DNA of 15,453 nucleotides from an uncultured Oscillospiraceae bacterium (GCA_900539695.1 UQDG01000037.1:1-15453), one strand, 5' to 3'. Positions 1 to 7,239 are shown, numbered from the stretch's first letter. Translations and numbers: made by a program. The notes: generated by a model from the letters alone, not told the origin.

Positions 1-1
1 A

Positions 2-95
2 GCCCCGCCCAAGGGGCGCAGGCCGATGCGGTAACCGCAAGTCGTAGGCCGGCGGGACGTCCCGCCGGACAAAAACAGTCCACTGGACTGTTTTT
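2..95. repeat. Cluster of four intergenic palindromes
   Basis: Four perfect or near-perfect inverted repeats lie in tandem. They are a GCCCC/GGGGC pair (2-17), GCGGT-A-ACCGC (about 29-39), a perfect 20-bp palindrome (49-68), and 12-bp arms around one base (71-82 and 84-95). The last has an A-tract before and a T-tract after, so it could act as a bidirectional terminator. I recall very similar sequence scattered between genes of Faecalibacterium-like bacteria, but that is memory, not a search. The element may extend beyond the window start. The rest of the gene-free stretch to 278 holds only a weak imperfect hairpin (AAAAGAG near 123, CTCTTTT near 147). Confidence 0.6.
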
Positions 96-278
96 AGAGC
101 GCGGGAGAGTCCCCGATGCATAAAAAGAGCCTTTTGCTGAGTGCGGGCCTCTTTTGCTGCTTGCTTATAAAAAGGCACAACATGTGATGTTTACATAAAA
201 ATAGTCCGTTTTACATATAATTATGATTGCGCTTATACCCTGCGCAGGCGCATGTACAAAAATAACGTGCTATGCCCC

Positions 279-306
279 TTGCAAATCGCTGTAGATTTGT
301 TACAAT
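279..306 (+). promoter_or_regulatory. Promoter of the cytidylate-kinase-like gene
   Basis: A TTGCAA -35 box (279-284) and a TACAAT -10 box (301-306) are separated by 16 bases. This predicts a start near 313 and a leader of about 48 bases before the ATG at 361. Confidence 0.6.
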
Positions 307-360
307 AAAGGCAGCAGAACGGGTGGCTTGTGGAGCAGCCCGCAGAAGGAGGAAACCTTT

Positions 361-951
361 ATGAAACAGATCATCACGATCGGACGAGAATTTGGTGCAG
401 GCGGCGGCGAACTGGGACGCCGTCTGGCTCGGGAGCTGGGTATCGCCTACTATGACCGCGACATCATCCTGCGCACGGCCAAGGTCAGCGCCCATTTGAC
501 GCCGGAACAGGTGCGCCGCTGGGACGAGCGTGTGCCTCACGAGTTCGGCTTTACACAAAGCCTGTTCAACTTTTACGAGCGCCCGCTGAGCGAGGAACTG
601 TGGGACGCTCAGGTGCGGGCCATCCGCGAGATTGCCGACAAGGAAAGCTGCGTTATCGTTGGCCGCAATGCGGACTACATCCTACGCGAGTTCGACCACT
701 GCCTGCGCGTGTTTGTGCATGCCGACCGTAACTGGCGCCTGCTGCACATGCGCAAGCTGATGCCGGACACCCCCTTTGACCAGCTGGAAGTTGACATGGA
801 CAAGGCCGACCGCGCCCGCAAAAATTACTGCGTCAAGCATACCGGCCGTGTGTATGGCGACAGCCGCAACTACGATTTGACGCTGTGCACCAGCAAGTTG
901 GGCATTGATAAGGCGCTGGAAATTTTGCTTTGCGCGGCGAAGGATATTTGA
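361..951 (+). CDS. Cytidylate-kinase-like family protein
   Basis: A 196-residue cytoplasmic protein resembling the cytidylate kinase-like family (Pfam Cytidylate_kin2), which is common in Firmicutes and distinct from housekeeping Cmk. The N-terminal GREFGAGGGELGRRLA (residues 8-23) matches the family's glycine-rich nucleotide loop, which lacks the classical GKS/T lysine. It is followed by YYDRDII and, further on, by the VIVGRNADYILRE segment typical of the family. The ATG at 361 is chosen because AGAAGGAGG lies at 344-352; an in-frame upstream start at 328 has no such site and would precede the conserved motif. The gene is monocistronic, with its own promoter and terminator. Phosphoryl transfer to a nucleotide is likely; the true substrate is unknown because the family is poorly characterised. 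Confidence 0.85.
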   Translation: MKQIITIGREFGAGGGELGRRLARELGIAYYDRDIILRTAKVSAHLTPEQVRRWDERVPHEFGFTQSLFNFYERPLSEELWDAQVRAIREIADKESCVIVGRNADYILREFDHCLRVFVHADRNWRLLHMRKLMPDTPFDQLEVDMDKADRARKNYCVKHTGRVYGDSRNYDLTLCTSKLGIDKALEILLCAAKDI

Positions 952-968
952 GATTTGAGTAGATCGGG

Positions 969-992
969 AGAGGGGTATCTGCCCCTCTTTTT
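969..992 (+). terminator. Intrinsic terminator after the kinase-like gene
   Basis: AGAGGGG (969-975) pairs with CCCCTCT (982-988) across a 6-base loop and runs into a T-rich tract, only 17 bases after the stop codon. Confidence 0.8.
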
Positions 993-1075
993 GCATTTTT
1001 ATGCCGAAAATCATACTTTCTTTTGCGAGAAATCAAAAAAGCTTAATTTTATTAACCTAATAACGCGGATTCGGC

Positions 1076-1103
1076 TTGACTTTTAAGGAAAGGATGATAT
1101 AAT
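1076..1103 (+). promoter_or_regulatory. Promoter of the first amino acid importer
   Basis: TTGACT (1076-1081) and a consensus TATAAT (1098-1103) are spaced by 16 bases. The predicted start is near 1110, giving a leader of about 127 bases before the lipoprotein start codon. Confidence 0.75.
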
Positions 1104-1123
1104 ATTCACATACGGTTTAAAAA

Positions 1124-1176
1124 CTATCAAGGGCGATAGCGGCACCAGTTGGGCCCTATTGCCCTTTTCTGTTTTT
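1124..1176 (+). promoter_or_regulatory. Attenuator-like leader with two exclusive hairpins
   Basis: CTATC (1124-1128) can pair with GATAG (1135-1139). Alternatively AGGGCGATAG (1130-1139) can pair with CTATTGCCCT (1156-1165) through one G-U pair, followed by a T-rich run to 1176. The second fold looks like an intrinsic terminator, the first like a competing anti-terminator. Both lie in the transcribed leader of the importer. No known riboswitch or T-box signature is recognised here. Confidence 0.5.
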
Positions 1177-1236
1177 AAGCGGTTGCCCGCTGCGCGGCAG
1201 TGGAGCATTTTATGGAGTGGAAAGGAACGTATCAAC

Positions 1237-2073
1237 ATGAAAAAACTATTTGCTTTCGGCATGGCTGCTGCTATGACCCTCTCTTTGGCTGCCTGTGGCG
1301 GCGCTGCTTCCAGCGCTGCACCGTCTGAAGCCACTTCCGAAGCTTCCTCTGAGGCTGCTTCCAGCGAAGTCGCTGCAGAATCCACCGATGCCACCGGCAA
1401 AACCTGGGTCATCGCTACCGACACCGTCTTTAAGCCCTTTGAGTACACCGATGCCTCCGGCAACTTTGTCGGCATTGATGTTGATATTGTTGCGGCCATC
1501 GCCGAGGACCAGGGCTTTGACTACGAGATGAAGAGCCTGGGCTGGGATGCTGCCATCGCTGCCTGCCAGGCTGGCCAGGCCGATGGTATGATCGCTGGCG
1601 CTTCCATCACCGATGAACGCAAGGCTTCCGGCTGGACTTTCTCTGATGGCTACTACGATGCCACCCAGACCATGACCGTGGCGGAGGACTCCGACATTAC
1701 CGGCTTTGCTGACCTGAACGGCCAAACCGTTGCTGTCAAGACCGGCACCCAGGGCGCTACTTATGCCGAAAGCCTGAAGGACGAGTACGGCTTCAACATC
1801 ACCTACTTTGAGGATTCCCCCACGATGTACCAGGCTGTTCTGGGCGGCCAGTGCGTGGCTTGCTTCGAGGATACCCCCATCATGAAGGCTTCCATCAAGG
1901 ACGGCGGCCTGGCCCTGAAGGTGTTGGACGATACCGCCAGTGACCCCGCCCCCTACGGTTTTGCGATCTTCAGCGCAGACAGCCAGGAACTGTTGGATAT
2001 GTTCAACGCTGGCCTGGCCGATATCAAGGCCAACGGCAAGTATGACGAGATCCTGGCCAAGTATCTGGGCTAA
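1237..2073 (+). CDS. Polar amino acid ABC transporter, substrate-binding lipoprotein
   Basis: A 278-residue lipoprotein of the bacterial solute-binding family 3 (GlnH type). A signal peptide ends in the lipobox LAAC with C20 as the lipidation site, then a Ser/Ala/Glu-rich linker (about 21-53) precedes the two-lobed binding domain. FKPFEY (65-70), SITDER (123-128) and VKTGTQGATYA (167-177) match the family. R128 corresponds to the arginine that binds the ligand alpha-carboxylate in E. coli GlnH (R75), and D212 to the aspartate that binds the alpha-amine, so an L-amino acid ligand is expected; which one is not clear. The ATG at 1237 is preferred (AAAGGA at 1221-1226). A TTG 26 codons upstream would fall inside the leader hairpin. 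It acts outside the membrane and delivers ligand to the permease encoded next. Confidence 0.92.
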   Translation: MKKLFAFGMAAAMTLSLAACGGAASSAAPSEATSEASSEAASSEVAAESTDATGKTWVIATDTVFKPFEYTDASGNFVGIDVDIVAAIAEDQGFDYEMKSLGWDAAIAACQAGQADGMIAGASITDERKASGWTFSDGYYDATQTMTVAEDSDITGFADLNGQTVAVKTGTQGATYAESLKDEYGFNITYFEDSPTMYQAVLGGQCVACFEDTPIMKASIKDGGLALKVLDDTASDPAPYGFAIFSADSQELLDMFNAGLADIKANGKYDEILAKYLG

Positions 2074-2106
2074 GATCTGCGCCATAAACAACTGAACCAG
2101 GTTTGC

Positions 2107-2145
2107 GCGGGGACGCCTGTTTTCGCAGGAGGTCCCCGCATTTTT
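2107..2145 (+). terminator. Intra-operon terminator between binding protein and permease
   Basis: GCGGGGAC (2107-2114) pairs perfectly with GTCCCCGC (2132-2139). The stem continues with CCTG (2116-2119) and CAGG (2126-2129), and five T residues follow. It lies 34 bases after the binding-protein stop and before the permease. Partial termination here would give more binding protein than membrane components. Confidence 0.75.
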
Positions 2146-2173
2146 GCGATAGGGAAAAGGAGCGTGCTGCCAC

Positions 2174-2869
2174 TTGGCTAGAATCATTACCAACTATGGC
2201 GGACTGCTACTGGCGGCAATGGGGCAAACCCTGCTGCTGGCGCTGTGCGGTCTGTTCTTTGCCTGTATTCTGGGCTTGGTGTTCGGCATTTTAAGCGTGC
2301 TGAAAAACCGGGCCTGCAACATTATTGCCACCGTGTTTGTGGATATCATCCGCGGTGTGCCAATGATCGTGTTGGCGTTTTATGTATATTTTGCCGTGCC
2401 GATGCTGCTGAACAATATCCTGCACCTGAATACGATGCTGGGCATGAAAGGGCAGATCACTTTCTCGGCACTACAGGCGGGCACCATCTGCCTGGCGCTG
2501 AATTGCGGCGCTTATATGGCAGAGATCATCCGTGCCGGTATCGAAAGTGTGGACAAAGGCCAGATGGAGGCAGCCCGCAGCCTGGGCCTGCCCTATTGGC
2601 GCGCCATGTACCGCGTGGTGTTACCGCAGGCGATCCGTACGATGATTCCCTCGATCATCAACCAGTTTATCATTACCCTGAAAGACACCTCGATCCTGTC
2701 GGTCATCGGTTTCCCCGAGCTGGTCAACACCGCCAAAAACGTGGTTGCGAACACGATGAGCGCGTTCCAGGTATGGACGATTGTTGCCGTGATGTACCTG
2801 GTGGTCATTACGCTGCTGTCCCGTCTGGCCAAAAAGGTAGAGAGGAGGCTCAACCGTGGGCGTCAATAA
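2174..2869 (+). CDS. Polar amino acid ABC transporter, permease
   Basis: A 231-residue integral membrane protein of the His/Glu/Gln/Arg permease family (GlnP type). Hydrophobic segments lie at about 10-40, 50-75 and 95-112, with more near the C-terminus. The cytoplasmic coupling loop is [20 protein letters not shown] (129-148), the EAA motif that contacts the ATPase. The conserved IRGVPM (59-64) and LKDTS (169-173) are also present. The start is TTG at 2174, with AAAAGGAG at 2155-2162 (11-base spacer, slightly long). An alternative ATG 15 codons in would cut into the first membrane segment. It overlaps the ATPase gene by 14 bases, implying coupled translation. It forms the membrane channel as a homodimer, since only one permease gene is present. 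Confidence 0.92.
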   Translation: MARIITNYGGLLLAAMGQTLLLALCGLFFACILGLVFGILSVLKNRACNIIATVFVDIIRGVPMIVLAFYVYFAVPMLLNNILHLNTMLGMKGQITFSALQAGTICLALNCGAYMAEIIRAGIESVDKGQMEAARSLGLPYWRAMYRVVLPQAIRTMIPSIINQFIITLKDTSILSVIGFPELVNTAKNVVANTMSAFQVWTIVAVMYLVVITLLSRLAKKVERRLNRGRQ

Positions 2870-3602
2870 AAACAATGTTAAAATTCACGTTGAGCATCTG
2901 AAGAAAAACTTCGGCAAACTGGAAGTGCTGAAAGATGTCTCGACCGATATTTATGAGGGTGAGGTCGTCGTCATCCTCGGTCCCTCCGGCAGCGGTAAGT
3001 CCACCTTTTTGCGCTGCCTGAACCGGTTGGAAGAGATTACCGGAGGTGAGGTCGTCGTGGACGGCCACGACCTGACCGACAAAAAGACTGACCTGAATAA
3101 AGTGCGTGAGAACGTCGGTATGGTGTTCCAGCACTTCAACCTGTTCAACAACCTGAACGTCATGGGCAATATGATGCTGGCTCCGGTGGAACTGAAAAAG
3201 GCATCGAAAGCCGAGGCTAAGGAGCGTGCGCTGCACCTGCTGGACCGCGTGGGGCTGGCCGAAAAGGCCGAAGCCTACCCGGCACAGCTTTCCGGCGGCC
3301 AGAAGCAGCGTGTGGCGATCGCCCGTGCGCTGGCGATGAACCCCGACATCATGCTGTTTGACGAGCCAACCTCGGCGCTGGACCCGGAGATGGTCGGCGA
3401 GGTTTTGCAGGTTATGAAACAGCTGGCGGCGGACGGCATGACGATGGTCGTCGTCACCCATGAGATCGGCTTTGCCCGCGAGGTAGCCAGCCGTGTGATC
3501 TTTATGGAGGGCGGCTACATCGTGGAGGAGGGCACCCCCGAAGAGGTCATCGACCACCCGAAACAACCACGTACCATCGACTTTTTGAGCAAGGTTCTGT
3601 AA
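2856..3602 (+). CDS. Polar amino acid ABC transporter, ATP-binding protein
   Basis: A 248-residue ABC ATPase of the GlnQ type. It has Walker A GPSGSGKS (42-49), Q-loop Q92 in FQHFNLF, signature LSGGQ (145-149), Walker B IMLFDE (165-170) and switch histidine H202. The [12 protein letters not shown] stretch near the C-terminus is typical of amino acid importers. Translation starts at GTG 2856 inside the end of the permease gene, with AGAGGAGG at 2841-2848 and a 7-base spacer. All catalytic residues are intact. It powers the upstream permease on the cytoplasmic face. Confidence 0.95.
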   Translation: MGVNKNNVKIHVEHLKKNFGKLEVLKDVSTDIYEGEVVVILGPSGSGKSTFLRCLNRLEEITGGEVVVDGHDLTDKKTDLNKVRENVGMVFQHFNLFNNLNVMGNMMLAPVELKKASKAEAKERALHLLDRVGLAEKAEAYPAQLSGGQKQRVAIARALAMNPDIMLFDEPTSALDPEMVGEVLQVMKQLAADGMTMVVVTHEIGFAREVASRVIFMEGGYIVEEGTPEEVIDHPKQPRTIDFLSKVL

Positions 3603-3610
3603 GGGTCTGT

Positions 3611-3643
3611 GGCCTCTGGCGTAAAGCCGGAGGCCCTTTATTT
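3611..3643 (+). terminator. Hairpin with weak T-tract before the FMN gene
   Basis: GGCCTCTGGC (3611-3620) pairs with GCCGGAGGCC (3626-3635) with one G-U pair and a 5-base loop, followed by the interrupted tract CTTTATTT. It probably allows partial read-through, because no separate promoter is visible before the next gene, whose ribosome site begins at 3644. Confidence 0.55.
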
Positions 3644-3658
3644 AGAGGAGGCAAAATC

Positions 3659-4672
3659 ATGAATTACGCAGAACTATTGCAGGCCGCCCGCGGGCAGATG
3701 GGCCCCTGCCGCGCCTGCCCCGTGTGCAACGGCCGTGCCTGCGGCGGCAACATCCCCGGCCCCGGCGCCAAGGGCAGCGGCACCGTGGCCATCCGCAACT
3801 TTGACGCCTGGCGCAATGTGCGGCTGAATATGGACACCATTCACGAGAATTTTACCCCCGATACCAGCTTGCAGCTGTTTGGGCGTACATTTAAATACCC
3901 ATTTTTTGCCGGGCCGGTGGGCGCGATGACGCTGCACTACGGCGACAAGTACAATGACATGGATTATAATGCCATCCTGGTCCCTGCCTGTGCGGCTGCG
4001 GGCATTGCCGCCTTTACCGGTGACGGCACCAACCCCAAGGTGATGGAGGGGGCCACCGCGGCCATTGCGGCCAATGGCGGTTTCGGCATCCCCACGGTCA
4101 AGCCCTGGGATAACGCCACCGTTGCAAAGAAAATGTCGATGGCACGCGAGTCCGGCTGCTTTGCGCTGGCCATGGACATTGATGCAGCGGGCTTGCCCTT
4201 TTTGCAGAACCTGACCCCGCCGGCGGGCAGCAAGACCGTGGAGCAGCTGCAGGAGATCGCCCGGGAGGCGGGCGTTCCCTTTATTTTGAAGGGCATCATG
4301 ACCGCCAAGGGCGCCGAAAAGGCAGTGCAGGCCGGTGTGGCGGGCATCGTGGTGTCTAACCACGGCGGCCGCGTGTTGGACGATTGCCCAGCCACCGAGG
4401 AAGTGCTGCCGGAGATCGTGGAAGCCGTGGCAGGCCGTGCCAAAGTGTTTGTGGATGGCGGCATCCGCACCGGCGGCGATGTGTTCAAGGCGCTGGCGCT
4501 GGGCGCAGACGCCGTGCTGGTTGCCCGCCCCTACGTTACGGCGGTGTATGGCGGCGGTGCCGAGGGCGTTGCCTGCCTGACCGAGAAGCTGGGGGCCGAG
4601 CTGGCTGACACCATGCGGCTGTGCGGTGCGGCTGCACTTAAGGATATTTCCCGGGATATGGTACGGGTCTGA
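3659..4672 (+). CDS. Divergent FMN-dependent alpha-hydroxy acid dehydrogenase family protein
   Basis: A 337-residue cytoplasmic flavoprotein of the FMN_dh family (lactate oxidase / glycolate oxidase fold). FMN-site signatures are clear: LKGI with K211, SNHGGRVLD with H235 and R238, and DGGIRTGGDVFKALALGADAVLVARP near 269-294. K211, H235 and R238 have the same spacing as glycolate oxidase K230, H254 and R257. The family's FQLY tyrosine motif and the arginine after TVDAP are not found: the equivalent stretches read IPTVKPW and MDIDAAGLPF. An N-terminal CxxCxxCxxxxC motif (C17, C20, C23, C28) could bind metal or an Fe-S cluster. AGAGGAGG at 3644-3651 fixes the ATG. It lies 56 bases after an amino acid transporter ATPase and may be co-transcribed with it. 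The substrate is unknown, and calling it lactate oxidase would go beyond the evidence. No strong terminator follows. Confidence 0.85.
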   Translation: MNYAELLQAARGQMGPCRACPVCNGRACGGNIPGPGAKGSGTVAIRNFDAWRNVRLNMDTIHENFTPDTSLQLFGRTFKYPFFAGPVGAMTLHYGDKYNDMDYNAILVPACAAAGIAAFTGDGTNPKVMEGATAAIAANGGFGIPTVKPWDNATVAKKMSMARESGCFALAMDIDAAGLPFLQNLTPPAGSKTVEQLQEIAREAGVPFILKGIMTAKGAEKAVQAGVAGIVVSNHGGRVLDDCPATEEVLPEIVEAVAGRAKVFVDGGIRTGGDVFKALALGADAVLVARPYVTAVYGGGAEGVACLTEKLGAELADTMRLCGAAALKDISRDMVRV

Positions 4673-4725
4673 TTGCATTTTGGGCGCATTAACTGCCGAT
4701 TTATCCACCTTTTTGCATTTTAAAC

Positions 4726-4754
4726 TTGCATAAAATTACAGTTTGCGGTAAAAT
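4726..4754 (+). promoter_or_regulatory. Promoter of the second amino acid importer
   Basis: TTGCAT (4726-4731) and TAAAAT (4749-4754) are spaced by 17 bases. The predicted transcription start, near 4761, coincides with the left edge of a long hairpin. Confidence 0.65.
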
Positions 4755-4762
4755 TGTAGCAT

Positions 4763-4800
4763 ACGCTTGCTTTATCACCCTGAATCGATAAAGCAAGCGT
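4763..4800 (+). promoter_or_regulatory. Perfect 14-bp hairpin at the predicted mRNA 5' end
   Basis: ACGCTTGCTTTATC (4763-4776) and its exact complement (4787-4800) flank a 10-base loop. No T-tract follows, so it is not a terminator. Placed at the start of the transcript it could protect the mRNA from 5' decay; as DNA it could be an operator. Confidence 0.6.
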
Positions 4801-4840
4801 GAGAGGGAACTGTGCAAAGTATTTTGAGGAGGTCACAACT

Positions 4841-5674
4841 ATGAAGAAACTCATCAGCATGGCGCTGGCTGCCGGTATGGCGGTCAGCCTGGCCGCTTGC
4901 GGCGGTGCCGCTTCGTCGTCTGCCCCGGCAGCCGATTCCGCCGCTGCTTCCACCACCGAGGCCGCTGCCGACAGCGATCTGGCCTACATCCAGGGTAAGG
5001 GCAAGATGACCATCGGTTACACCGTCTACGAGCCGATGAACTACACCGACGCCGACGGCAACTTTACCGGCTTTGACACCGAGCTGGCCACCGCCGTCTG
5101 TGAAAAGCTGGGTGTGGAGCCGGACTTTGTGGAGATCAACTGGGATACCAAGATCGTCGAGCTGGACGCCAAGAGCATCGATTGCATCTGGAACGGCATG
5201 ACCCTGACCGATGAGATCCAGGCCAACGCCGCCTGCACCAAGGCTTACGCCAAAAATGCGCAGGTCGTCGTGATGAAGTCCGACGCTGACTACAGCTCCA
5301 CTGCTGACCTGGTGGGCAAGACCGTGGTGGCCGAGGCCGGTTCTGCCGGCGAGAGTGCCATTCAGGATGACGAGAGCCTGTCCCAGGCTGACTACGTGAG
5401 CAAGAGCGTCCAGACCGATTGCCTGATGGAAGTAGCCGCCGGCACCGCCGACGCCGCCGTGCTGGATTTGACCCTGGCTACCGCCATGATCGGTGAGGGC
5501 ACCGATTACGCCAACCTGGCCATCAAGGACGAGCTGAACGCCGAGGAATACGGTGTGGCTTTCCGTAAGGGCAGCGATGTAGCCGAGGCTGTCAACGCTG
5601 CGTTTGACGAATTGAAAGCTGACGGTACCATGCAGAAATTGGCTGACAAGTACAGCCTGACCCTGGCCGAGTGA
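4841..5674 (+). CDS. Polar amino acid-type ABC transporter, substrate-binding lipoprotein
   Basis: A 277-residue lipoprotein of solute-binding family 3, paralogous to the one starting at 1237. The signal peptide ends in LAAC with C20 lipidated, followed by a Ser/Ala-rich linker to about 46. YEPMNY (63-68), NFTGFDTELA (74-83) and NGMTLTDE (118-125) are family features. At the place of the carboxylate-binding arginine (TDER in the paralogue) it has TDEIQ, so I126 replaces Arg; D209 sits where the amine-binding aspartate is expected. The ligand pocket therefore differs from classical GlnH. The ATG at 4841 is set by GAGGAGG at 4826-4832. Its stop codon overlaps the permease start by one base. Confidence 0.9.
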   Translation: MKKLISMALAAGMAVSLAACGGAASSSAPAADSAAASTTEAAADSDLAYIQGKGKMTIGYTVYEPMNYTDADGNFTGFDTELATAVCEKLGVEPDFVEINWDTKIVELDAKSIDCIWNGMTLTDEIQANAACTKAYAKNAQVVVMKSDADYSSTADLVGKTVVAEAGSAGESAIQDDESLSQADYVSKSVQTDCLMEVAAGTADAAVLDLTLATAMIGEGTDYANLAIKDELNAEEYGVAFRKGSDVAEAVNAAFDELKADGTMQKLADKYSLTLAE

Positions 5675-6333
5675 TGGGCGAGGCGGCTGTTATTTGGGGA
5701 CGCCTGACCGAATCTTTCTGGCTGAACTGCCAGCTGTTCGGGCTGACGCTGCTGTTTGCGATCCCGCTGGGCCTGGTGGTGGCGTTCGGCTCGATGAGCC
5801 GTTTTGCCCCGCTGCGCGGCGTGGTAAAAACCTTTGTCTGGGCGATCCGCGGCACACCGCTGATGCTGCAGATTCTGGTCATCTACTTAGGCCCCGGCCT
5901 GATGGGCTTTACCAACCCGTGGCCATCGGGCAGTAGCGGCCGTCTGGTGGCGGCTGTGGTGGCCTTTGCCATCAACTACGCCTGCTATTTCTCGGAAATT
6001 TACCGCGGCGGCATTGAGGCTGTGCCCAAGGGCCAGACCGAGGCCGGGCAGGTGCTGGGCATGACCCGCAGCCAGATCTTTTTCAAGGTCACGTTGCTGC
6101 AGGTGGTCAAGCGCATTTTGCCGCCCATGGGCAACGAGATCATCACCCTGGTCAAGGATACCTCCCTGGCCAACGTCATCGCCAACAAGGACATCATCAT
6201 GATGGCCAAGGAGTACAGTGCCAAGGGCCTGATCTGGCCGCTGTTCTCCACGGCTGTATTCTTCCTGATATTTGTTGGCGTACTGACGCTGTTTTTTGGC
6301 TGGCTGGAAAAACGGCTGGACTATTTCCGCTAA
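5674..6333 (+). CDS. Polar amino acid-type ABC transporter, permease
   Basis: A 219-residue membrane protein of the amino acid permease family. It has the conserved AIRGTPLMLQ (57-66), the cytoplasmic EAA-type loop GQTEAGQVLGMTRSQIFFKV (120-139), LVKDTS further on, and several hydrophobic segments. The ATG at 5674 overlaps the TGA of the binding-protein gene (TGATG), and no Shine-Dalgarno site precedes it, so re-initiation by the ribosome finishing the upstream gene is likely. A GTG one codon earlier (5671) is an alternative start. Length and motifs are normal for the family. It probably forms a homodimeric channel. Confidence 0.92.
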   Translation: MGEAAVIWGRLTESFWLNCQLFGLTLLFAIPLGLVVAFGSMSRFAPLRGVVKTFVWAIRGTPLMLQILVIYLGPGLMGFTNPWPSGSSGRLVAAVVAFAINYACYFSEIYRGGIEAVPKGQTEAGQVLGMTRSQIFFKVTLLQVVKRILPPMGNEIITLVKDTSLANVIANKDIIMMAKEYSAKGLIWPLFSTAVFFLIFVGVLTLFFGWLEKRLDYFR

Positions 6334-6345
6334 GGGGGCACGGCT

Positions 6346-7128
6346 ATGGCATTATTGGAAGTTGCCGGTATCGGCAAAAGCTTCGACAGCACCGCCGTGC
6401 TGCGGGATATTTCGTTTGACTTGCAAAAAGGTGAGGCGCTGGCCATTATCGGGTCCTCTGGCTCCGGTAAAACAACGTTGCTGCGCTGTTTGAACTTTTT
6501 GGAGACTGCCGACACGGGCTCTATCACCGTGGCGGGCGAAACGCTGTGGAGCGCGGACGATGCCCGCACCCAGAGCGAGGCCGTGCTGCGCAAAAAGCGG
6601 CTGCACTTCGGACTGGTGTTCCAGAATTTCAACCTTTTTCCGCAATATACGGCGCTGCAAAATGTGATGCTGGCGGGAGAACTGTTGGCGAAAGAGCGCC
6701 CGGACTACAAGCAGAACCGCAAGCAGATCCACGACGAGCTGGAAGCGCATGCCCGGGAACTGCTGGCCCAGATGGGGCTTTCCGACCGGGCGGGGCATTA
6801 CCCGCACCAGCTTTCCGGCGGGCAGCAGCAGCGCGTGGCCATTGCCCGCGCCCTGGCCCTGCAGCCGGACATCCTCTGCTTTGACGAGCCGACCTCGGCC
6901 CTCGACCCCGAACTGACGGGCGAGGTGCTGCGGGTCCTGCGCGATCTGGCCGAGCACAAGACCACCATGATCATCGTGACGCATGAGATGAAGTTTGCCC
7001 GCGATGTGGCTGACCGCATCCTGTTTATGGATGGCGGTGTGGTGGTGGAACAGGGCGACGCCAAGCAGGTCATCGACCACCCACAGGAGGAACGCACCCG
7101 CAAATTTTTGGCCAGTTACGGAAAATAA
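6346..7128 (+). CDS. Polar amino acid-type ABC transporter, ATP-binding protein
   Basis: A 260-residue ABC ATPase of the amino acid importer class. It has Walker A GSSGSGKT (36-43), Q-loop Q93 in FQNFNLF, signature LSGGQ (156-160), Walker B ILCFDE (176-181) and H213. It is about 12 residues longer than the ATPase at 2856, because of charged insertions near 65-85 and 114-134. The ATG at 6346 follows an AAGGGGG site that starts inside the permease stop codon. It is the last gene of the second importer operon, followed closely by a terminator. Confidence 0.94.
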   Translation: MALLEVAGIGKSFDSTAVLRDISFDLQKGEALAIIGSSGSGKTTLLRCLNFLETADTGSITVAGETLWSADDARTQSEAVLRKKRLHFGLVFQNFNLFPQYTALQNVMLAGELLAKERPDYKQNRKQIHDELEAHARELLAQMGLSDRAGHYPHQLSGGQQQRVAIARALALQPDILCFDEPTSALDPELTGEVLRVLRDLAEHKTTMIIVTHEMKFARDVADRILFMDGGVVVEQGDAKQVIDHPQEERTRKFLASYGK

Positions 7129-7141
7129 GCAAAATTATGGC

Positions 7142-7170
7142 AGGCCCTCCCCGTGCGGGAGGGCCTTTTT
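7142..7170 (+). terminator. Terminator of the second importer operon
   Basis: AGGCCCTCCC (7142-7151) and GGGAGGGCCT (7157-7166) form a perfect 10-bp stem followed by a T-tract to 7170, only 13 bases after the ATPase stop codon. Confidence 0.88.
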
Positions 7171-7191
7171 GCGTCCTTTTTCCGGCTGGAT

Positions 7192-7239
7192 GCAACAAAT
7201 ATCTATCCCAGGCGGCTTGCGCCGCGTGGGGTTTGTTGC
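7192..7239. promoter_or_regulatory. Nested dyads overlapping the beta-galactosidase promoter
   Basis: Outer arms GCAACAAA (7192-7199) and TTTGTTGC (7232-7239) flank an inner dyad CCCAGGCGGC (7207-7216) / GCCGCGTGGG (7221-7230) with one mismatch. All lie upstream of the predicted transcription start, so they would act as DNA sites rather than RNA hairpins. A repressor or activator site is plausible; its protein is unknown. Confidence 0.4.

Noticed and set aside
1159..1236. Upstream TTG start adding 26 residues to the first binding lipoprotein
   Set aside because: It would place residues before the signal peptide and start within the leader hairpin. The ATG at 1237 has a ribosome site and gives a canonical lipoprotein signal.
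1110..1236. T-box or known amino acid riboswitch in the first importer leader
   Set aside because: The leader is too short and lacks the T-box antiterminator consensus. No lysine, glycine or glutamine riboswitch core is visible, so only a generic attenuator is proposed.
3674..4708. Minus-strand open frame of 344 codons opposite the FMN protein
   Set aside because: Antisense shadow of a well-supported gene; low-complexity Gly/Ala/His composition and no ribosome site.
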